This document shows positions 58,701-64,000 of a DNA stretch of 64,000 bases, piece by piece. The translations under genes and the position numbers were made by a program. Under the pieces are notes generated by a model, which ran no database searches, was not told the DNA's origin, and saw nothing but the letters and a program-made list of their open reading frames with translations. Within the stretch, counting starts at the first letter, position 1. Every line of letters starts with the position of its first letter. Source of the DNA: Nocardia sp. NBC_00403 (GTDB taxonomy: Bacteria > Actinomycetota > Actinomycetes > Mycobacteriales > Mycobacteriaceae); the NCBI RefSeq assembly GCF_036046055.1, contig NZ_CP107939.1:1240001-1304000 (forward strand), read 5' to 3'.

Positions 58701-61700
58701 TCAGCGGCGTCGGGGACAGGGCGGGCAGGCGCGGTATGGCGGTGCCGTTATCGGGGCGGTCCATTTCAGGGGTGTGTGGAAGGCCCGGTGTCGGTATGTC
58801 CGATTTCGGAATCGGGACGTCTTCCGGACTTTCCGAGGGAAGATCCGGAAATTCGCGATCGTTCGGGTCGGGTACGAAGGTGGGCCGGATATCCGGGATA
58901 GTGGTCGATGTTTCGGGGAACTCCTCGGGTACTTCGGGATATTCGTCGTCGGAACCTTGGCGGGCCACCATGGCACCGAGAGTGTTCGATGGGCCGGGTG
59001 TCGGGTCGGTGATTCCGGGAGGTACCCGCACCGTCGTCAACGGCCGTACGTCGGAATTTGCACCGGGCATGATCGATTGAGCGGCGATGTGATTCGAGAC
59101 TTCGGTAGAGAATTGCGAGGCTGTCGGAGCTGCTTTCGGCGTGTCTACCTGTGTGGCGGGTTGCGGTGCGGCCTGCGGCTCAGGGTTGGAGACCGGTCTG
59201 TTCGGGTTCGCTTGTGGTCCAGGAATTTTTGCGTTGGACGCGTGATCGTCGGGTGTCGATAGTGCTTGGTCGGGAATTGGTTTCGGTGGTACCGATGGTG
59301 TGTGGTCGCCGGTAGGTCTCGGTGTGACAGCAGGTGCCGTGGGGCTGTTCGTTTCTGCGGTGGCAGGTGCCGATGTGTGGTCGGAGGCCGCTTTCGGGGA
59401 CGCAGCAGGGACGTGCGCTTCCGGGGTCGGGTGTGGCGGTATCGGCGACGGGGTACTCGGAGCGGTTCTCGGCGTTGCGGTGTGTGCGGCGGGATTGCTC
59501 GTCTCGACGACAGGGCGTTGCGATGGCGCGTCGGGAGCGGTTAGCTGTGGATGAGACTGTGGTGCCAGGTCGTCGCCCTGTGGCCGAGAGGGCGAGGTCG
59601 GTGGGGGTGCCTGCTCTGAAACCAGGTCCGGCGTGGGTGCGGCTGGGCTGGTCGCGTCGAGCGGCGGAGGCGGCACGGATGGTGCGGCCTCCGATACTCC
59701 CTCGCCGAGGATCTGGGCCAGCGCTTCATCGAATGCGGACTTGGACTGGAGGAACTCCAGCTCCACGCGAACAGGGTCGTTGTGATCGGTCGCAGTCGCC
59801 GGTCGCTCGAGAACGTCGGCTCCGCCGGTCGGTCGGTGCCCCATCTCATCGCGTGGACCACGCCCTGTCGGCGCTTGCCCGGGCTCGAGCGGCACTTCCG
59901 CCTTGTTGTCGGCACCGAAGCCGACACCGTGCGTGCTCTCGACCAGCGGCGTGAGTTCGTCGAGGAATTGCCCGACAGCATCTTTCACCTCACGTGTGCG
60001 TATCTCGCCGACCCGTTGCCCCTGCGCGTCGACTGTCCATTCCTCGACCTGGTCGCCGGACATGCGGCGGACCACGTTGCCGACCTGCTCGTGTACCTCG
60101 ACCCGCCCCTGCGCGTTCTTGCCCACCCCGAACGCGTGCGCACCCGCATCTTTGAACTGCACGCCCGCAAAAATCGTCCCCTTGATGCGTTGAGCGTGCT
60201 CGACCAACGCCCTCGGTGATGCGTAGGTCAGCCAATCCCCGCGCAATCCTCGCGCGACCTGGTCACCGCTGACCCCCTTTGCTCCGGCAGGTCGATCGCC
60301 GATCACCGATAGATCGATGGCGTCGTTCTTGGTTTGGGCTTTGACGTATGACCCGGCCTCCGGAGCACAGTTCCGCATGCCGTCGTCCACTACGTGCGCG
60401 GGCACGAACTCGCTGTCGCCATCGTGCATGAGCGGTGACTCTCCGTGCGTACCGTCGGGTGGAGCCCCGGTGGCGTCCTGCCCGCTCTGCGACGGCGAAT
60501 CATCCAGCAAGCCAGTCGATTCGGCTACCGGAGCCTCTTCGCTGACCGGTGCTCGGACCTCGTCGGCTGTTGCTACACCGCCGGCTTCCTCGGGACCGGC
60601 CACCACCTTTCCTTCGTCGACGCGCACGCCGGGCTCTGTCGTGTGCGTCGACGCGAGCGGCGCATCTCGTTGACTCGCAGGGGCCTCCACACGCATGTCG
60701 GGGCCGGTACGTGCGACGCCCGGCTCGACGGCATAGGTGGGCCCGGTCGGACCGCTCTGTCTGATCACGACGCGCTCGGGCGCAAAGACGGTGCCGACAG
60801 CGTTGCCGCCGCGCGCCGTCACCACCGCGGGATGGATGGGGCCGTGCCCGAGCGGCGAGCGCGGTGTCCCCGGCGGAGGGTGCTGCGTCGGCGGTGTCGG
60901 AACCGGGTCTCGCGCTGAACCCGGCTGCTGGCCAGTGCCTTTCGATGGCGGCGCCGAACCCGCTTCAGGATTGTGCGGTCGGGGCTGCCCCAAGGCTTCG
61001 GCATGGGCCATGCGCTGGAGCTCGTCGGCGGTGGGGATTCGCAAGTTGTCGAGATCGAACTTCGGCTTGCCCTCATCGGCGGGCCTGCCGTGGCTGTCGA
61101 GGAATTCGGCAGCCCTATCGCGCGCCGATCCCGGCTCCATCGTTGTGAGATCGAGGTCGCGGGCGACGTTGTCGGACAGCTCCCGTCCCAACGCCACCAT
61201 CTCCGGAGTGGTGAGGTTGTCCGGTCGAGCCAGGTGGCCATCCACAGATCCGGTCCGCGGTTGCTCCGTACGGAGGGGGATGGGTTCGGCGCGCGATACG
61301 AGGTTCACCGGCGCTGGGCCGCGACCATTCCGCGCGACCGATGCACCGGAGTACCCACCGGCCCGTATGCCTCGGACGGCCGCGCCGACACCACCGAGCA
61401 AGCCGCCGCCGACTCCCATCAGGATCATGTCGGCCAGGTTCCTGCCCTCGATTTTCCCGAGGGTCAGGGCCTCCGCGGTCAGCCCGCCTATCAATCCACC
61501 GAATCCACCAGCAAAGACGGCGGCTGTGAGCACCGACCCGAGAAGCCAAGCCTTTTGCCCTGTCTGCGATACCGCGTTCGCCCCGAGGCGGCCCACCGCG
61601 GGCGCGACGTAAGCGCCGACCACTGCACCCGCCGCACCGCCGGCGAAGCCGGCCGCGCCCGCTATCCCGACCGCCTTCCAGTCCACCGCCTTTCGGTCCC

Positions 61701-62295
61701 CATGCAAGACCTGGATACCTTCCGCGACAGCGCGGACCCCAGCCATGCTCACCCCGCCGATAACCGCACTACGAATGACTATGGCCAGTAGCGGCCGTTG
61801 CGCCGCAAACCTCGCCATCAACAGCCGCAGTTGCATGAGCAGCTCCCGCCAGGCGACCTTCATCGCCGTCTCGCCAACGGCGCGATCGGTGGCCGCCTTC
61901 GCGAGACCCGCAGGGCCCATCAGCAAATCAATCGCGAGCTGCGCAGCGAGTACCATGGCGATGCCGCGCACCATGTAGATCTCGAGCTCGAGTGCTGTGG
62001 CGCCTTCGTACAACTGCTTCGCCATGCTGTTGCTGTGGTCGATCAGTCGCTGTGTGTCGTCGATGAGCTCTGGGTACTGCGTCCGTATCGCGTCAGCGGT
62101 GACACCATCGGAGGCCGCTTTCAAAGCGCGCTCTTGGGATTTCACGAGTTCAGCCAGAACCAACGTAAGCCCATTGGCAGAGTCCGACCAGCCGTCCGCG
62201 GCCCGCCGCATGCCTTCGATCTTCGCTTCCGGCATGTGCCCGAACACCATGTCCTGCAAACCCGGCGGGATTCCGGGTAGTAGTGGCGCTGTCAC
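55732..62295 (-). CDS. giant WXG100-like polymorphic toxin with papain-fold domain
   Basis: A 2187-residue protein. The N-terminal part (1 to about 300) has the helical WXG100-like/CpnT-type layout with Gly/Ala-rich hydrophobic segments ('GVGGGLLGGVGAAVRGI') seen in ESX-exported toxins. About 640-800 is a papain-like Tox-PL domain: 'MRNCAPEAGSYVKAQT' (Cys) and 'GAHAFGVGKNAQGRVEVHEQ' (His). About 850-1375 is Pro/Thr/Ser-rich and disordered. The remainder (about 1375-2187) is a helical and alpha/beta region with no recognised family, including 'HHSVYEAVQGIRLGGYQL'. GTG start coupled to the upstream gene as GTGA. Confidence 0.82.
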   Translation of the reverse strand: MTAPLLPGIPPGLQDMVFGHMPEAKIEGMRRAADGWSDSANGLTLVLAELVKSQERALKAASDGVTADAIRTQYPELIDDTQRLIDHSNSMAKQLYEGATALELEIYMVRGIAMVLAAQLAIDLLMGPAGLAKAATDRAVGETAMKVAWRELLMQLRLLMARFAAQRPLLAIVIRSAVIGGVSMAGVRAVAEGIQVLHGDRKAVDWKAVGIAGAAGFAGGAAGAVVGAYVAPAVGRLGANAVSQTGQKAWLLGSVLTAAVFAGGFGGLIGGLTAEALTLGKIEGRNLADMILMGVGGGLLGGVGAAVRGIRAGGYSGASVARNGRGPAPVNLVSRAEPIPLRTEQPRTGSVDGHLARPDNLTTPEMVALGRELSDNVARDLDLTTMEPGSARDRAAEFLDSHGRPADEGKPKFDLDNLRIPTADELQRMAHAEALGQPRPHNPEAGSAPPSKGTGQQPGSARDPVPTPPTQHPPPGTPRSPLGHGPIHPAVVTARGGNAVGTVFAPERVVIRQSGPTGPTYAVEPGVARTGPDMRVEAPASQRDAPLASTHTTEPGVRVDEGKVVAGPEEAGGVATADEVRAPVSEEAPVAESTGLLDDSPSQSGQDATGAPPDGTHGESPLMHDGDSEFVPAHVVDDGMRNCAPEAGSYVKAQTKNDAIDLSVIGDRPAGAKGVSGDQVARGLRGDWLTYASPRALVEHAQRIKGTIFAGVQFKDAGAHAFGVGKNAQGRVEVHEQVGNVVRRMSGDQVEEWTVDAQGQRVGEIRTREVKDAVGQFLDELTPLVESTHGVGFGADNKAEVPLEPGQAPTGRGPRDEMGHRPTGGADVLERPATATDHNDPVRVELEFLQSKSAFDEALAQILGEGVSEAAPSVPPPPLDATSPAAPTPDLVSEQAPPPTSPSRPQGDDLAPQSHPQLTAPDAPSQRPVVETSNPAAHTATPRTAPSTPSPIPPHPTPEAHVPAASPKAASDHTSAPATAETNSPTAPAVTPRPTGDHTPSVPPKPIPDQALSTPDDHASNAKIPGPQANPNRPVSNPEPQAAPQPATQVDTPKAAPTASQFSTEVSNHIAAQSIMPGANSDVRPLTTVRVPPGITDPTPGPSNTLGAMVARQGSDDEYPEVPEEFPETSTTIPDIRPTFVPDPNDREFPDLPSESPEDVPIPKSDIPTPGLPHTPEMDRPDNGTAIPRLPALSPTPLTDTPTAPRSPTPAEHVGPNSPVSPWTGKPPPEFTAPAHSPEPPLPRLPAVPAFSPTPDETHPKENLGAPADPKILPVFDPDDLDYNPESNGIPHIESPPSRQRIEQDSRPVAPRRPVPWTKVTMGGDSHAEGGEPQQKPVTPTRAVAENSTPAPDPAPPENAAEPVSGSTAPSPPPTPTPADLAEFLAAKREHERAASAAADLDRPIPDEELGWRQLRMGIELELGVRAYNLKSTRAAAIAVLDRIEALLYILHPDATIEEIQDAFYAVNDKTETGRVPRSVSLDTLRRSGNLRELVLAGINAMYQSSATNPSVSTTLDQGLARLLNQTGWEEIAESLGLNVTALSAIKARVAAEAELAGQPVPDIEAGDLRLARFLVEEGALAAEFRRSEAARKRRSTDDTDNMARRRSLNLHEYKLFKPLSDDEMKVFEGELRLLRKEILDPGFPLPRDPETGLVDAAALEATLRANDSTVAYVVPQYRYGTREHLRDDAGYAVVERVVVHFDEGLIDPETAMSVDPRQKVVELTTIQGVAVWEFDKSSEWFLDVAVERKIGAGAGVSGTNLRATAHGDILGLPEHLRHLYALAVFAYVVPEHHSVYEAVQGIRLGGYQLVDEADFPSLGGRDLAALYRALDRLITAAERAEGAEPIDFTSPPVADSIRPAKTYYPTGDAITDTHGGRGSRGDHITQIDRRSSTKNSFLSEGAMTYFTPPDSVPGIGSKRQPFAPNTNTDPTSQPQARTDDAQSGQAPIVVDPTTAAADLHAAAAKVAAFIGVHPELLVERPEALLNGVDRLQDAVSVMDEQQLRSVAGQDRRLLQLLPLIGLGATWSTQMAEVLTQMTLPEDFWQLHERSNRLNAAVTSVLELSEPAPPGAAMPTDDLLFGVRRLAAQANSVPELAEFVEAASRFVDLAFSGANVASRPGRPGVLEMSSEAVRLLAAQAWSKAPPLTRPDSAYRRSILLEIQHWWRYLSPAEQETVTQAHPEAFDK

Positions 62296-63947
62296 GTGGT
62301 GCCCGAAAGCCCTCGCGCGTTCTCGACGACCAGGTGGTGCAGGACTTTCGCAGGCCCGCATGCGCCGTCATCGCGCAACTCGACCTCGGTGAACGCCTCG
62401 GCCAATGCCGCGCCGGCCTGGAACTGATTGCGGGAGAAACAGCGGCCGCTCAGTTGCCCTCGCCATTTCCGGTAGCCGGCAAGGATCTGCGCGAGCGTGT
62501 CGGTTCGGTCCCATGGCCCGCTGATGCGCCGATATTCGGTGATCAACGACATCTGCGCCCGCTGCCGCGCGGCGGGACCCGCGGCAGCCTCCATTATTCG
62601 GCCGAGGTCGTTGACGATGACCGAATACATCGGCCGTTCCTCGGATCCCGGTACCGAGGCGCCTGATCGGGTTGCGGCAGAGACTATTTCGGCAATCCGA
62701 GTAGGGCTGGCCACCACCGCCCTATCGAGAAGGATCCAGCCGGCTGTCCGGTCCCATTTCACACAGGACACAGCGTCGCCGCCGAGTTCGGTGATCTCGA
62801 TCCCACCGAGAGCCAGGAACGGGTACTTCCCGAGTATGTCGTCGATGGCCGCCGCAATCTCGTGCACCGTGCTTTCCGCAATGCCGGCGGTCTCGAAACC
62901 GACGATCCGCAGGCCGTGCCTTGCGGCAAGCGTGCGGGCTGCCTCCATGGCGGCCTGGTCGGTCTGGACCTGCTTCGCTCGGGCAGGAACAGGCCGGGCC
63001 CGAGGGGCTTTCGCGACTCTACGCGACATCGTCCGCTTCCTGGGCTGTGCCGCGGCCGGTGCGGGTCTTGCGGGTTGCGGCGGAGAAACACGGCCGGGAG
63101 GGACACTGCCGGGAGGGACACTGCCGGGAGGTGCGCCACCGGGCGTGTTTCGCGGTACCGACACACCAGCACCAGGAGGCGGCGGTGTCGTACCGGACGC
63201 TTTGCGTTGCCACGGTGTATCCGATGACGGCCCCGACCACGGGGTTTCCGACGGTTTCCCGGCGATTGCCTGGCGCTCGGGCGTTCCGGATCGGGGGACC
63301 GCTGCGCCGGGAGACGCGGAGTTCAGTGCCGTCGGAGAGGCATTGGTGCCGGGCGGGCGGTCTATCGGCGGTCCGTCGGGCATACCGGTGCCGGTGTTCG
63401 GACCATAGTCGGGATAGCGCGATTGATAAGGCGAGTCCGGATCGCCGTTCGATTGGTACTGCGGCTGTTGTGATCGAGGGGGAGCGGCATCGGGGTCACG
63501 GGCACCGGTGCCGAGCTCATTATTCGGCGTAGTACCGTTGGGGGGCAGAGATTCTGGGGACAGGTCGGAGCCGGGCCAGGCGGGCTGGTCGAACACCGGG
63601 ATGGGATCGTGCCACGCAGGGTGGACGTCGACGGGGTCGAGATCACGGAGTTGGTTGCCGATGTACTGGTCTTCGCTGTGGAAGGCATCGGCGGCGTCCG
63701 CGACACCCGCACTGGTCCGACGCAGGTTGTCGATCAGGTTCGAGTAGCCGGCCAACCCTTGTTCGGCGTCCGGCTCATAGCTTTCGCCGAAGGTCCGGCC
63801 GGGTTCGTCGTTGCCCCAGCACTGGCCTTCCGCCGCGAGCGTGGCTTTCAGCTGCGTCAGCTCTTTGTATGCCATGTCGGCGAGTTCGGCGAGCTCTGGG
63901 GCCAGCGCTCGAAGCAGGTCTGAATCGACCCGCAACGATTCGCCCAT
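62292..63947 (-). CDS. WXG100-type protein with a degenerate metallopeptidase domain
   Basis: A 551-residue protein. The N-terminal helical hairpin (1 to about 100) has 'CWGNDEPGRTFGESY' (WxG turn near 45) of WXG100/ESX proteins. A Pro/Gly/Ser linker (105-330) contains PPGSVPPGSVPPG repeats. The C-terminal domain (about 330-545) matches the secreted zincin-like domain I know from ESX-associated toxins, but where VHEFGH is expected it reads VNDLGR (near 446), so zinc binding should be lost. The ATG at 63947 has AAGGG 9 nt upstream. It is the first gene of the five-gene operon. Confidence 0.75.
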   Translation of the reverse strand: MGESLRVDSDLLRALAPELAELADMAYKELTQLKATLAAEGQCWGNDEPGRTFGESYEPDAEQGLAGYSNLIDNLRRTSAGVADAADAFHSEDQYIGNQLRDLDPVDVHPAWHDPIPVFDQPAWPGSDLSPESLPPNGTTPNNELGTGARDPDAAPPRSQQPQYQSNGDPDSPYQSRYPDYGPNTGTGMPDGPPIDRPPGTNASPTALNSASPGAAVPRSGTPERQAIAGKPSETPWSGPSSDTPWQRKASGTTPPPPGAGVSVPRNTPGGAPPGSVPPGSVPPGRVSPPQPARPAPAAAQPRKRTMSRRVAKAPRARPVPARAKQVQTDQAAMEAARTLAARHGLRIVGFETAGIAESTVHEIAAAIDDILGKYPFLALGGIEITELGGDAVSCVKWDRTAGWILLDRAVVASPTRIAEIVSAATRSGASVPGSEERPMYSVIVNDLGRIMEAAAGPAARQRAQMSLITEYRRISGPWDRTDTLAQILAGYRKWRGQLSGRCFSRNQFQAGAALAEAFTEVELRDDGACGPAKVLHHLVVENARGLSGTT

Positions 63948-64000
63948 GCTCGGCAACCCTTCAAACCTGGTTCGGTGGAACCCGAGAAGGAGATTGTCCT
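63948..64000. other. upstream region of the toxin operon, window edge
   Basis: Only 53 bp remain; an AAGGAGA-like segment at the far edge may belong to a gene beyond the window. Confidence 0.3.

Noticed and set aside
53588..64000. Prophage
   Set aside because: No integrase, terminase, capsid or tail gene; the large protein has ESX-toxin features instead.

Overview
The window is high-GC actinobacterial DNA. The evidence points to Nocardia or a close relative: a PE/PPE/EspG type VII secretion module, WXG100-like secreted proteins, an IdeR-type iron box, many GTG starts, and frequent 4-bp ATGA/GTGA gene overlaps. From about 13.9 to 36.2 kb the gene order follows, in reverse, the block that I recall from Mycobacterium tuberculosis as Rv3834c (serS) to Rv3847: a ~175-aa hypothetical, sodA, DUF4328 protein, glycerophosphodiesterase, bfrB, LytR-CpsA-Psr protein, DUF2470 protein, pheA, phosphatase, metallopeptidase, septum-formation protein and serS. 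Genus assignment and synteny come from memory and gene content, not from a search.

Layout. 0-3.9 kb: a minus-strand copper locus (membrane protein, YcnI, CopC, CopD) followed by an SRPBCC protein. 4.3-9.1 kb: a RecB/RNase H-like nuclease overlapping htpG, then an intact IS481-family element with its 6-bp target duplication. 9.4-13.6 kb: a methyltransferase, two SDR oxidoreductases, a TetR regulator, and a TMEM165/GDT1 manganese exporter behind a yybP-ykoY riboswitch. 13.9-22 kb: sodA, msrA, rhodanese, DUF4328, GDPD and DUF5926 genes, with several copies of an unusual palindromic intergenic repeat. 22-27 kb: an iron-linked minus-strand series (DUF2470, CPBP protease, LCP ligase, a ferroxidase-degenerate ferritin, BfrB) with an IdeR box upstream. 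27.3-36.2 kb: pheA-phosphatase, a PE-PPE-EspG module, metallopeptidase/septum protein, aldehyde dehydrogenase and serS. 36.4-49.4 kb: a GGDEF-EAL protein, an MFS transporter with a repeat-filled central loop, a TetR/MpaB oxygenase pair, a DMT transporter, a MauE-thioredoxin fusion, a BP74-like protein, an MBL-Rieske protein, a lipoprotein and PlsC.

49.6-64 kb is the accessory part. A frameshifted toxin-like gene sits next to an intact Imm8 immunity gene. Beyond an AraC/NmrA pair and tRNA-Gly lies a five-gene minus-strand operon, four of whose junctions are 4-bp overlaps or short gaps. It encodes a WXG100-type protein with a decayed metallopeptidase domain, a 2187-residue CpnT-like polymorphic toxin with a papain-fold domain, an 88-aa protein, a 466-aa candidate immunity protein and a YbaB/EbfC protein.

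The least explained signals are the covarying palindromic repeat family (4.0, 14.8, 20.1 and 20.7 kb), the giant toxin operon, the ferroxidase-dead ferritin paralogue, and an 18-residue peptide gene with its own leader hairpin and terminator. Several starts (nuclease, msrA, DUF5926, pheA, serS, GGDEF-EAL, plsC, one SDR) lie 6-9 nt below a -10-like hexamer, which suggests leaderless transcripts.
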